DNA from: JBGPFS01 sp041483455
Lineage (GTDB): Bacteria > Chloroflexota > Limnocylindria > Limnocylindrales > CSP1-4
NCBI GenBank assembly: GCA_041483455.1
Contig: JBGPFS010000103.1
Span: 1 to 8,166 of the forward strand
DNA length: 8,166 nt
Direction of reading: 5' to 3'
This document shows, piece by piece, positions 1 through 6,615 of the stretch. The notes under the pieces were generated by a model that had not been told where the DNA came from, made no database searches, and was given only the letters and a program-made list of their open reading frames with translations. Made by a program: the position numbers and the translations under genes. Every line of letters begins with the position of its first letter. The first letter of the stretch is position 1.

Positions 1-712
1 CCAGGAGCCACTCGATGACGCGCTGGTCGAAGTCGTCACCACCCAGGTGCGTGTCGCCGTTGGTCGCCTTGACCTCGAAGACGCCCTCGCCCAGTTCGAG
101 GATGGAGATGTCGAAGGTGCCCCCGCCCAGGTCGTAGACGGCGATCTTCTCGTCGTGCTTCCGGTCGAGGCCGTAGGCCAGGGCCGAGGCCGTCGGCTCG
201 TTGATGATCCGCTTGACGTCGAGCCCGGCGATCCGGCCGGCATCCTTCGTCGCCTGGCGCTGGGTGTCGTCGAAGTAGGCGGGGACCGTGATGACCGCGT
301 CGGTGATCTTCTCGCCGAGGTAGGCCTCCGCGTCCGCCTTGAGCTTCTGGAGGATCATCGCGCTGATCTCGGGCGGCGAGTAGGTCTTGTCGCCGACGAC
401 CACCTTGATCCCGTCGCTCTTGGCGTCCTTCTCGACGGTGTATGGGACGAGCTCCTTCGAGCGCTTCGTCTCCGGGTCGTCCCAGCGACGACCCATGAAC
501 CGCTTGATCGAGTAGATGGTGTTCGTGGGGTTGGTGACGGCCTGGCGCTTCGCGAGCTGGCCGACGACCCGCTCGCCGGTCTTGGCGAAGCCGACGACCG
601 ACGGCACCGTCCGGCCGCCTTCGGCCGAGGCGATGACGGTCGGCTCGCCGCCTTCCATGACGGCCACGACGGAGTTCGTCGTGCCGAGGTCGATGCCGAT
701 GATCTTGCCCAT
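1..712 (-). CDS. dnaK: DnaK (Hsp70) chaperone, N-terminal part, cut by window edge
   Basis: Cytoplasmic ATP-dependent Hsp70 chaperone that binds exposed hydrophobic stretches of unfolded proteins. Only the first 237 residues lie in the window; the rest of the ATPase domain and the substrate domain run off the left edge. Visible in the ATPase domain are the phosphate-1 motif GIDLGTTNS (residues 6-14), Lys70 in SIKRFMG at the catalytic lysine position, ITVPAYFDD (141-149), RIINEPTASALAYGLD, and phosphate-2 YDLGGGTFDIS with Asp194, Thr199 and Asp201. A segment of about 25 residues after MGRRWDDPE (about 76-100) is present, as in proteobacterial DnaK but not in Bacillus or Mycobacterium DnaK. The ATG at 712 has AGGAAGGA about 10 bases upstream. 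It is the third gene of the CIRCE-controlled hrcA-grpE-dnaK operon; dnaJ may follow but cannot be seen. Confidence 0.98.
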   Translation of the reverse strand, partial: MGKIIGIDLGTTNSVVAVMEGGEPTVIASAEGGRTVPSVVGFAKTGERVVGQLAKRQAVTNPTNTIYSIKRFMGRRWDDPETKRSKELVPYTVEKDAKSDGIKVVVGDKTYSPPEISAMILQKLKADAEAYLGEKITDAVITVPAYFDDTQRQATKDAGRIAGLDVKRIINEPTASALAYGLDRKHDEKIAVYDLGGGTFDISILELGEGVFEVKATNGDTHLGGDDFDQRVIEWLL

Positions 713-751
713 CGCGGTCTCATCCTTCCTGGTCGTTCGTCGTTCGGTGGA

Positions 752-769
752 GCCGGGCGCCTGCCCGGC
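752..769 (-). other. GC-rich hairpin in the grpE-dnaK spacer
   Basis: A perfect inverted repeat, GCCGGGC - 4 bases - GCCCGGC, lies in the 73-bp spacer between the grpE stop and the dnaK start. In the transcript it would form a 7-bp stem with a tetraloop about 40 bases upstream of the dnaK start. No U-run follows, so a Rho-independent terminator is unlikely. An RNA-processing or stabilising element that sets dnaK levels relative to hrcA-grpE is possible, but chance in GC-rich DNA cannot be excluded. Confidence 0.45.
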
Positions 770-785
770 GGATAGCGGGATCCGG

Positions 786-1337
786 TCAGTTCATGGGGGC
801 GGGGCCGGCCACGGCCACCCGGGCCGGGCGCAGGACGCGGTCGCGGATCCGGTAGCCTCGCTGGAGCTCCGTGACCACGGTCCCTTCCGGCTGGCCCGAG
901 TCGGGCACGCTCAGGAGGGCCTCGTGCTCGCGTGGGTCGAACGGCAGGCCGGGTGCGATCTCGATCGGGCGAACCCCCTCGCTCTCGAGCAGGAGGCGGA
1001 GCTTCCGGTCGATCGCGGCGACCCCCTCGACCCACGGGTCGGCGTCGTAGGCGAGCGGCCGGGACTCGATCGCCCGGTCGAAGTCGTCGGCCAGGGCGAG
1101 GACCTTGCGGATCAGCCCGTCGGCAGCGAGGCCCGCGTCGCGCTCGCGCTCCTCGGCGCTCCGGCGCTTGAAGTTCTGGAACTCGGCTCGCTCCCGCTGG
1201 AGGCCGGCGAGGTACTCGTCGGCGGAGCGCTGGACGAGGCCGAGCTCGCCGCTCAGGCGCTCGATCTCGGCCAGCAGCTTCGAGGGCGAGAGGTCGATCT
1301 CGTCCTGGCGTTCCTGGGCGCGGGTGCGGTGGGGCAT
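786..1337 (-). CDS. grpE: GrpE, nucleotide-exchange factor of DnaK
   Basis: Cytoplasmic cochaperone that releases ADP from DnaK. The 183-residue protein shows the family plan: a charged N-terminal tail (1-20), a long coiled-coil helix (about 20-70) holding EYLAGLQRERAEFQNFKRR, a four-helix region with LALADDFDRAI (80-90), and a beta domain with the GrpE signature from LPFDPREHEALLSVP (131-145) through GTVVTELQRGYRIRDRVLRP (152-171). The start at 1337 is preferred because GAAGGA lies 8 bases upstream of it. An ATG 30 bases earlier (1367) would overlap the end of hrcA by 8 bases and lacks a ribosome binding site. With the chosen start the gap to the hrcA stop is 22 bases. Length is normal for the family. 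It is the middle gene of the hrcA operon. Confidence 0.96.
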   Translation of the reverse strand: MPHRTRAQERQDEIDLSPSKLLAEIERLSGELGLVQRSADEYLAGLQRERAEFQNFKRRSAEERERDAGLAADGLIRKVLALADDFDRAIESRPLAYDADPWVEGVAAIDRKLRLLLESEGVRPIEIAPGLPFDPREHEALLSVPDSGQPEGTVVTELQRGYRIRDRVLRPARVAVAGPAPMN

Positions 1338-1359
1338 CGATCGGGTCCTTCGGTCGGGG

Positions 1360-2454
1360 TCAGGCATAGAGGTGGTCGACGAGCTCGTTCATCAGGCCGG
1401 ACACGAATCCGACGGTCCCGATCGCCTGCGGGTAGGCCATCCGGGTCGGACCCAGGACGCCCACCACGCCGATCGCACGACCGGGTCGCCCGTACGGCGC
1501 GAGTACGAGCGACACCTCGCGCATCTCCGCCGACCGGTTCTCGGCCCCGATGAAGACGTGGATCCGGCCGCTCTCCGCGACGAGGGCGAGGAGGTCGCCC
1601 AGGTAGGCCCTGTTCTCGAGCGCCGAGAAGACCCGCCGGAGCTTCGAGCTGGCGGCGAACTCGGGGGCGTCCATCACGTTGAGCAGGCCGTCGCTGTAGA
1701 CCTCCTGCACGGTCACCGAATCGAAATCCCGGACCGTGAGGGCGATCCGCTCCGCGACTCGCCGGGCCAGGCCGAGCGTCTCGTCGGAGGCGACCGCCGG
1801 GTCGGCCTCGGCGCGGGCCTGCTCGACCACGAGCCAGCGCTCGACACCCTCCGCGGTCCGGTCGAGGAGCCGTTCGTTGAGCAGGCCAGCGACCCGGCTG
1901 AGGGCGGGCTGGTCGGCCGGCGCATCGAAGGTCATCAGGCCCTGCCGGATCGTGCCTTCGCGCAGGACGAGGATGAGGCTGACCATCCGCTCGCCCAGGG
2001 CGACGAGATCGATCCGTCGGACCCGCGCGGCGACCGGCTTGGCGGCCGTCGCCAGGCCGGCGACCCGGGTGAGCGAGGCGAGCGTGGTTGCCGCCAGGCG
2101 GAACCATTGCTCGCTCGCGAACTCCACCTGGCCGAACTGGTGGCGGATCATCAGCTGCTCGACCGGGGGCAGCGGCACACCCGAGTCGACGATCGTCTCG
2201 ACGTACAGGCGGTAGCCCGCATCGGTCGGGATGCGCCCGGAGGACGTGTATGGGTGGGCCAGCAGCCCGGCGGCCTCGAGCTCGGCGAGGATCCCGCGGA
2301 CGGTCGCGCTCGAGACGCCGAGGCCGTACCGCTCGACGAGCAGCGCCGAGCCGACCGGGCTGGCGCTGGTCACGTATTCCTCGATGACGGCCCGAAGGAT
2401 CGCCGCGGCTCGGGTGTCCAGGGGGCCGCTCGTGGGTCGCGTTCGACGCGCCAC
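1360..2454 (-). CDS. hrcA: HrcA, heat-inducible repressor of the CIRCE regulon
   Basis: Transcriptional repressor that binds the CIRCE inverted repeat and silences class I heat-shock genes; in the known systems GroEL keeps it active. The 364-residue product has an N-terminal winged helix (about 12-85) including TRAAAILRAVIEEYV, ASPVGS, VSSATVRGILAELEAAGLL and the wing SSGRIPTDAGYRLYV. The following GAF-like and inserted dimerisation regions include FIGAENR, VSLVLAPYGRPGRAIGVVGV and LGPTRMAYPQAIGTV near the C terminus, all typical of HrcA. The start is GTG at 2454, with GGAGGA 6 bases upstream. The gene lies directly behind a perfect CIRCE and heads grpE-dnaK, so it is autoregulated. An oddity is that the usual RN(D/E)M of the recognition helix reads RGIL (residues 53-56). 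Confidence 0.97.
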   Translation of the reverse strand: MARRTRPTSGPLDTRAAAILRAVIEEYVTSASPVGSALLVERYGLGVSSATVRGILAELEAAGLLAHPYTSSGRIPTDAGYRLYVETIVDSGVPLPPVEQLMIRHQFGQVEFASEQWFRLAATTLASLTRVAGLATAAKPVAARVRRIDLVALGERMVSLILVLREGTIRQGLMTFDAPADQPALSRVAGLLNERLLDRTAEGVERWLVVEQARAEADPAVASDETLGLARRVAERIALTVRDFDSVTVQEVYSDGLLNVMDAPEFAASSKLRRVFSALENRAYLGDLLALVAESGRIHVFIGAENRSAEMREVSLVLAPYGRPGRAIGVVGVLGPTRMAYPQAIGTVGFVSGLMNELVDHLYA

Positions 2455-2475
2455 TCCAGGTCCTCCGTCAGCGCG

Positions 2476-2502
2476 TTAGCACTCTCCATGCCAGAGTGCT
2501 AA
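2476..2502. promoter_or_regulatory. CIRCE operator (HrcA binding site)
   Basis: A perfect match to the CIRCE consensus: TTAGCACTC, a 9-base spacer (TCCATGCCA), then GAGTGCTAA. Both 9-base arms are fully complementary. It lies 21 bases upstream of the hrcA GTG and 12 bases downstream of the -10 hexamer, so it spans the likely initial transcribed region. HrcA bound here would block initiation of hrcA-grpE-dnaK. The same palindrome would form a hairpin in the 5' leader of the mRNA. No second copy was seen in the window. Confidence 0.98.
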
Positions 2503-2514
2503 CCACGTGGCGGC

Positions 2515-2544
2515 ATCCTAGCAGTCGCCGACCGCGAGTGTCAA
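2515..2544 (-). promoter_or_regulatory. Sigma70-like promoter of hrcA-grpE-dnaK
   Basis: On the minus strand a consensus -35 TTGACA (2539-2544) is followed by an 18-base spacer and the -10 TAGGAT (2515-2520). TGC precedes the -10 directly, which gives an extended -10 element. Transcription should start around 2506-2509, so CIRCE begins only a few bases into the transcript. This arrangement, a housekeeping promoter plus HrcA repression rather than an alternative heat-shock sigma factor, fits a class I heat-shock operon. The start site is inferred from spacing only. Confidence 0.8.
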
Positions 2545-2545
2545 C

Positions 2546-2562
2546 GCGCCAGCGGGTGGCGC
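2546..2562 (-). terminator. Hairpin after hemW, possible weak terminator
   Basis: A perfect inverted repeat GCGCCA - CCCGC - TGGCGC (6-bp stem, 5-base loop) begins 11 bases past the hemW stop, in the direction of hemW transcription. It lies directly upstream of the -35 of hrcA. It lacks a U-tract, so termination at this point, and therefore separation of hemW from the heat-shock operon, is only a possibility. Confidence 0.4.
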
Positions 2563-2573
2563 CTGAGCCTCGC

Positions 2574-3869
2574 TCACAGCAGGCGGCTGAACAGCTCGTT
2601 CGAGAGGAGCCGGCCCTGGGTCGTGAGCCGGGCCCGGTCGCCAACGGCTGCCGGCTCCAGCAGGCCCAGGTCGCTCGCCCAGACGAACGCGACGGCGAAG
2701 CGATCGTCGAGGAGGTCGGCGAGCGGAACGCCGTCGTCGAGCCGGAGGCCGAGGATGAGCGCCTCGGCCGTCGCCTCGTCGGGAGTGGCGGGCGGCTCCG
2801 CCCCACCTGGGGGCAGGGTCGGGCCGCCACCCTGGCCGTCGTCCGCCGGGAGGAGTGCCGCGAGGTAGCCGTCGAGCCGGGCGGCGTTCCAGCGCCGGGT
2901 CGAACCATCGAACGCATGCGCCCCGGGACCGAGCGCTTCGACCGGTCGGCGCGTCCAGTACATCCGGTTGTGCCGGCTCTCGTGGCCCGGCCGGGCCCAG
3001 TTCGCGAGCTCGTACCCGCGATAGCCGGCCTCGGCCAACCGGTGGACCGCAAGGTGGTACATCCCCGCCGCCCGGTCCTCGTCCTGCTCCGGCCGGGCTC
3101 GCTTGCGCCAGCGGAGCGCGCCCACCGAAGCGGGCAGGTGGTCGCCGAGCGGGCCGGTCGTCCCCTCCGCCGCCGGGTCGTCGAGGGCCAGCGCGTAGAG
3201 CGAGAGGTGGTCCGGCTCGAGCGCCAGGGCGCTCTCGAGCGAGGCCGACCAGCTGGCCATGGTCTGGCCCGGGAGGTCGTAGAGGAGGTCGAGGTTGACC
3301 GAAGCGATCCCGGCGCCGCGGGCCGCCTCGACGGCGGCTCGGACATCCCGCGGCGAGTGGCGTCGCCCAAGCCGCGCGAGCTCGGCCGGCTCGAAGCTCT
3401 GAACGCCGATGCTCAGCCGGGTGACGCCCGCCGCCCGCTGAGCCGAGGGATCGCCGCGCTCGACGGGTCCCGGATTCGCCTCGAGCGTCACCTCGGCCTC
3501 GTCCGCCAGCCCGAAACGGTCGCGGACCCGGGCGACGAGCTCGGCCAGGAGGTCGGCCGGCAGCAGCGATGGCGTGCCGCCGCCGAGGTAGAGCGTCTCG
3601 AGGGCCGGTCGATCCGGCCCGAACCGCTCGTCGATCGCCTCCGCGCGCAGGTCGAGCTCCACCAGGAGCGCCCGGGCGAAGGCGTCGATCCGGGCCGCCG
3701 GGCCGCGGGCTTCGTTGCCCGCGAACACGACGAAGTCGCAGTACGGACAGATCGAGACGCAGAACGGGACGTGGACGTAGAGGCCGGCCGGAGGCCCGAT
3801 CGGGGCCCCCGGGCACGTGGCCTGGCCGCTCGGGGTCGCCTGGCCGCTCGGGGTCGCCTGGCCGCTCAC
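2574..3869 (-). CDS. hemW: HemW, heme-binding radical SAM protein (formerly coproporphyrinogen oxidase-like)
   Basis: A radical SAM protein of the HemN/HemW family; HemW proteins bind heme and are proposed heme chaperones for respiratory enzymes rather than coproporphyrinogen III dehydrogenases. Features of the 431-residue product are YVHVPFC with the cluster motif Cys37-x3-Cys41-x2-Cys44 followed by Asp-Phe (HemN has a fourth cysteine there), GGGTPS (96-101), EANPG (130-134), RLSIGVQSF (151-159), NLDLLYDLPGQT and the HemW heme motif HNRMYW (300-305), with a C-terminal HemN-like domain ending in LTTQGRLLSNELF. The GTG start at 3869 overlaps the stop of the upstream membrane gene (GTGA), and no clear ribosome binding site is seen, so coupled re-initiation is likely. 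Codons 2-18 are an 18-bp tandem repeat (SGQATP). A Gly/Pro-rich insert precedes the final domain. The position before hrcA matches Bacillus gene order. Confidence 0.95.
   Translation of the reverse strand: MSGQATPSGQATPSGQATCPGAPIGPPAGLYVHVPFCVSICPYCDFVVFAGNEARGPAARIDAFARALLVELDLRAEAIDERFGPDRPALETLYLGGGTPSLLPADLLAELVARVRDRFGLADEAEVTLEANPGPVERGDPSAQRAAGVTRLSIGVQSFEPAELARLGRRHSPRDVRAAVEAARGAGIASVNLDLLYDLPGQTMASWSASLESALALEPDHLSLYALALDDPAAEGTTGPLGDHLPASVGALRWRKRARPEQDEDRAAGMYHLAVHRLAEAGYRGYELANWARPGHESRHNRMYWTRRPVEALGPGAHAFDGSTRRWNAARLDGYLAALLPADDGQGGGPTLPPGGAEPPATPDEATAEALILGLRLDDGVPLADLLDDRFAVAFVWASDLGLLEPAAVGDRARLTTQGRLLSNELFSRLL
3821..3867. repeat. 18-bp tandem repeat at the hemW start
   Basis: The plus-strand unit CCTGGCCGCTCGGGGTCG occurs twice exactly (3821-3838 and 3839-3856), followed by 11 bases of a third unit (3857-3867). 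Read on the minus strand, in frame with hemW, it encodes Ser-Gly-Gln-Ala-Thr-Pro repeated directly after the initiator. The right end coincides with the TGA of the preceding gene. As 18 is a multiple of 3, gain or loss of units would lengthen or shorten the HemW N terminus without a frameshift. Confidence 0.92.
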
Positions 3870-4624
3870 CGCTCGAGCGAGGCCGGATCCCGCCCGATCG
3901 TCCGCCAGCCCTCCGGCGTCGTCCGCCCGCGCTCGATGTCCTCCTCCTCGCGCCCGATCGGGGCCGGCTGGCCCTTGTGACCGGTCGCGACGAAGACCGC
4001 GAAGCGGGTGATCGCGTGGCCCAGGAAGGCGGCTCCGACGCCGCCCGTCCAGATCGTCAGCCATCCGGCCACCAGCCCGATGGCGAGCGACAGGCCGAAG
4101 ACGTAGCGGTCCCGGCCGGGGGCCCCGAGCCGGGTCGCCAGGCCGTAGGTCAGCGCCTGGATCAGGTTCGCGGTGAGGCCATCGAGACCGACGAGGACGA
4201 GGAAGCCCAGGAGGACGCCCCGGAAGGCAGCCTCGTCCACGAACGACGTCCCGAGCGCATTGAGGAGCGCGCCCGGATAGGACGTCACCGGGGGCAGCCG
4301 AAGGCGGCGGTAACGGAGCCACGCGAAGGCGGCGGCCTGGGCCGTCCCCACGACGGCGAACAGCGCCCCGCCGAGGATCGCCCCGCCCCGATCACCGAGG
4401 CCCAGGAACAGGTCGGATGCGGGAGCCGGGTGGATGAGCACGATCGCGAGGACGAGCGCGAAGCCCATGACGTACCAGGCCAGCCGACGGAGCAGCGACG
4501 GCGGCCGGCCCGACGAGTCGAGCTCGTCGTAGTCCGCCGCCTGGAAGAGCTCGGCCTGCAGCCGCAGCATGACCAGCAGAAGCCCGAAGCCGAGCGCGAC
4601 GAGGACCCGGAGCGTCGTTTCCAT
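3866..4624 (-). CDS. CPBP-like (CAAX protease / bacteriocin-processing) integral membrane protein, active site altered
   Basis: A predicted inner-membrane protein of 252 residues with about six to eight hydrophobic segments (about 6-21, 47-65, 80-101, 136-149, 172-192 and 196-213) and a hydrophilic, charged C-terminal tail (214-252). The family assignment rests on SFVDEAAFRGVLLG (127-140), which resembles the EExxxR motif of glutamic intramembrane proteases, and on the later GHAITRF (202-208), which fits the third conserved block. The first Glu of the pair is Asp130, and the expected His of the second block is Thr164 (TYGLAT), so proteolytic activity is uncertain. ATG at 4624 is chosen because the hydrophobic N terminus begins there; the sequence upstream is Arg/Pro-rich and overlaps lepA. 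No obvious ribosome binding site is visible. It lies 52 bases behind lepA, and its stop overlaps the hemW start by 4 bases. Substrate unknown. Confidence 0.75.
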   Translation of the reverse strand: METTLRVLVALGFGLLLVMLRLQAELFQAADYDELDSSGRPPSLLRRLAWYVMGFALVLAIVLIHPAPASDLFLGLGDRGGAILGGALFAVVGTAQAAAFAWLRYRRLRLPPVTSYPGALLNALGTSFVDEAAFRGVLLGFLVLVGLDGLTANLIQALTYGLATRLGAPGRDRYVFGLSLAIGLVAGWLTIWTGGVGAAFLGHAITRFAVFVATGHKGQPAPIGREEEDIERGRTTPEGWRTIGRDPASLER

Positions 4625-4676
4625 CGCGGCCGTCAGACGCCGTCGCCCAGCCAGGTGTTGCGCGGACCCGGGCGGC

Positions 4677-6485
4677 CTAGCCCTCGCCCATCCGAAGGAC
4701 GGCGAGGAAGGCCTCCTGGGGGATCTCGACGGCACCGACCCGCTTCATCCGCGCCTTCCCTTCCTTCTGTTTCTCGAGCAGCTTCTTCTTCCTGGTGATG
4801 TCGCCACCGTAGCACTTGGCGATGACGTTCTTGCGCATCGCGCGGACCGTCTCCCGGGCGATCACGTTCGAGCCGACGGCCGCCTGGATGGGCACCTCGA
4901 ACATCTGGCGCGGGATCAGCTCCTTGAGCTTCTCGGTCAGCTGGCGGCCCGCGGCCTGGGCGCGATCGCGGTGGATGATCAGGCTGAGGGCGTCGACCGG
5001 CTCACCGGCCACCATCACGTCGAGCTTGACCAGGTTGGCCGGCCGATAGCCGGCGTCCTCGTAGTCCATCGAGGCGTAGCCCTGGGTCCGGCTCTTGAGC
5101 TGGTCGTAGTAGTCGACGATGAGCTCGGCCAGCGGCAGCTCGAAGCTGAGGAGGACCCGTTGCGGGTCCAGGTACTCCATGCCCAGGAACCCGCCCCGGC
5201 GGTTCGTCGAGAGTTCCATCAGCGGGCCGATGTAGGTGGTCGGCGTGATGACGGCGACCCGGACCCACGGCTCCTCGATCGTCTCGATCTCGCCGGCGTT
5301 CGGCATCAGGGCCGGGTTGTCGACGGCCAGGCTGCCCCGACCGTTCGTGAGCGTGACCCGGTACTCGACCGATGGCGCGGAGGCGATGAGCTCGAGCGAG
5401 AACTCGCGCTCCAGGCGCTCCTGGACGATCTCCATGTGGAGCAGGCCCAGGAACCCGCACCGGAACCCGAAGCCCAGCGCGATCGAGCTCTCCGGCTGGT
5501 AGGTGAAGCTCGCGTCGTTGAGGTGGAGCTTCTCGAGGGCGTCGCGGAGGAGCGGGTAGTCCTCGCCGCCGATCGGGTAGATGCCCGCGAAGACGAGGCT
5601 CTTGGCCTCCTGGTAGCCGGGCAGGGGCACGCTCGCCGGCCGGGCGGCGTTGGTGAGCGTGTCGCCGACCTGGGCGTCGCGGACGCTCTTGAGGCCGGTC
5701 GCCACGTAGCCGACCTCCCCGGCGCGCAGTTGCTCGACCGGCACGAGCTGGGGCCGGAACACGCCCAGCTCGAGCAGCTCCGACTCCACCCCCGAGGCCA
5801 TCAGCCGGATCGTGTCGTGGGCGTGGAGCGTGCCTGCGGCCAGCCGGACGTAGACGATCACGCCCTTGTACGGGTCGTAATGGGAATCGAAGATCAGGCC
5901 CTGGAGCGGGTCCTTCGGGTCGCCCTTCGGGGCCGGGACACGAGCCACGATCGCCTCGAGGACCTCCTCGATCCCGATCCCCTCCTTGGCCGAGGCGAGG
6001 AGGACCTCCTCGCGCGGGATCGCCAGGATGTTCTCGAGCTCCTCCATCACGACCTCCGGCTGGGCGGACGGGAGGTCGATCTTGTTGATCACCGGGACGA
6101 TCGTCAGGCCCTGGCGGAGGGCGAGGTGGACGTTGGCGAGCGTCTGGGCCTCGATCCCCTGGGCGGCGTCGATGACGAGGATCGCGCCCTCACAGGCCTG
6201 GAGACTCCGGCTCACCTCGTAGGAGAAGTCGACGTGGCCGGGGGTGTCGATGAGGTCGAGGCCGTAGACGAGCCCGTCGCGGGCCAGGTACTCGAGCCGG
6301 ACCGCCCGGGCCTTGATCGTGATCCCCTTCTCGCGCTCGAGGTCCATCGAGTCGAGGACCTGGCTCGTCATCAGCCGGGCATCGATCGTGTGGGTGAACT
6401 CGAGCAGGCGATCGGCGAGCGTCGACTTCCCGTGGTCGATGTGGGCGATGATCGAGAAGTTGCGCAGTCGCTCCTGGGGGATCAC
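4677..6485 (-). CDS. lepA: LepA / elongation factor 4, ribosome-associated GTPase
   Basis: A translational GTPase (EF4) that acts on ribosomes; reported roles include back-translocation and help in initiation or 30S assembly. The 602-residue length is normal. The G domain shows P-loop AHIDHGKST (14-22), switch motif REKGITI (51-57), DTPGH (80-84), NKID (134-137) and SAK (165-167). The domain 2 barrel follows, then LGFGFRCGFLGLLHMEI, and the LepA-specific C-terminal domain with YGGDITRKKKLLEKQKEGK (from about 565), a tRNA/ribosome-contacting tail that separates LepA from EF-G. The start is GTG at 6485, with GAGG 5 bases upstream. A candidate promoter lies about 80 bases upstream. It is probably the first gene of lepA-CPBP-hemW. 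Confidence 0.98.
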   Translation of the reverse strand: MIPQERLRNFSIIAHIDHGKSTLADRLLEFTHTIDARLMTSQVLDSMDLEREKGITIKARAVRLEYLARDGLVYGLDLIDTPGHVDFSYEVSRSLQACEGAILVIDAAQGIEAQTLANVHLALRQGLTIVPVINKIDLPSAQPEVVMEELENILAIPREEVLLASAKEGIGIEEVLEAIVARVPAPKGDPKDPLQGLIFDSHYDPYKGVIVYVRLAAGTLHAHDTIRLMASGVESELLELGVFRPQLVPVEQLRAGEVGYVATGLKSVRDAQVGDTLTNAARPASVPLPGYQEAKSLVFAGIYPIGGEDYPLLRDALEKLHLNDASFTYQPESSIALGFGFRCGFLGLLHMEIVQERLEREFSLELIASAPSVEYRVTLTNGRGSLAVDNPALMPNAGEIETIEEPWVRVAVITPTTYIGPLMELSTNRRGGFLGMEYLDPQRVLLSFELPLAELIVDYYDQLKSRTQGYASMDYEDAGYRPANLVKLDVMVAGEPVDALSLIIHRDRAQAAGRQLTEKLKELIPRQMFEVPIQAAVGSNVIARETVRAMRKNVIAKCYGGDITRKKKLLEKQKEGKARMKRVGAVEIPQEAFLAVLRMGEG

Positions 6486-6499
6486 CGGGACCTCGGGGT

Positions 6500-6526
6500 G
6501 ACGGTGGCGGGCACGGCGGGACCGTC
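6500..6526 (-). other. Inverted repeat in the lepA leader
   Basis: A perfect 6-base inverted repeat, GACGGT ... ACCGTC, with a 15-base loop lies in the predicted lepA 5' leader and ends a few bases before the GAGG ribosome binding site. It could affect ribosome access, but arms of this length arise easily in GC-rich DNA. Confidence 0.3.
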
Positions 6527-6563
6527 GGCGGCCGGCTGGGCGCTCGTGGTCGGGCGGTGCCGG

Positions 6564-6591
6564 AGTGTAGCACGGGCCCGCGTCCGGTCAG
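6564..6591 (-). promoter_or_regulatory. Candidate promoter of lepA-CPBP-hemW
   Basis: On the minus strand CTGACC (-35, 6586-6591) is separated by 16 bases from TACACT (-10, 6564-6569). TGC directly precedes the -10, the same extended form seen at hrcA. Predicted transcription would start near 6557, giving a leader of about 70 bases before the lepA GTG. It lies in the gap between the transporter and lepA, so lepA need not depend on readthrough. Confidence 0.6.
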
Positions 6592-6615
6592 GGTTCGTCA
6601 GGGTCCGGCCCGCCT

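Noticed and set aside
1105..2502. A plus-strand open frame of 465 codons opposite hrcA
   Set aside because: It is the shadow of hrcA in GC-rich sequence; its composition is Arg/Asp/Gly-rich without domains.
2496..3980. A plus-strand open frame of 494 codons opposite hemW
   Set aside because: It is antisense to a well-supported radical SAM gene, overlaps the hrcA promoter and CIRCE, and shows no protein-family features.
3870..4322. Upstream extension of hemW to an ATG at 4322 (582 residues)
   Set aside because: The extra 151 residues overlap the CPBP-like gene in another frame and are Arg/Gly/Pro-rich. The GTG at 3869 overlapping the previous stop gives a normal HemW.
4625..4735. Start of the CPBP-like gene at 4735
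   Set aside because: The added 37 residues overlap the end of lepA and are Arg/Pro/Ser-rich; the hydrophobic N terminus begins at the ATG at 4624.
6494..6540. G-runs in the lepA upstream region as a possible G-quadruplex
   Set aside because: The runs are short and separated by long loops (up to about 17 bases), so a stable quadruplex is not supported.
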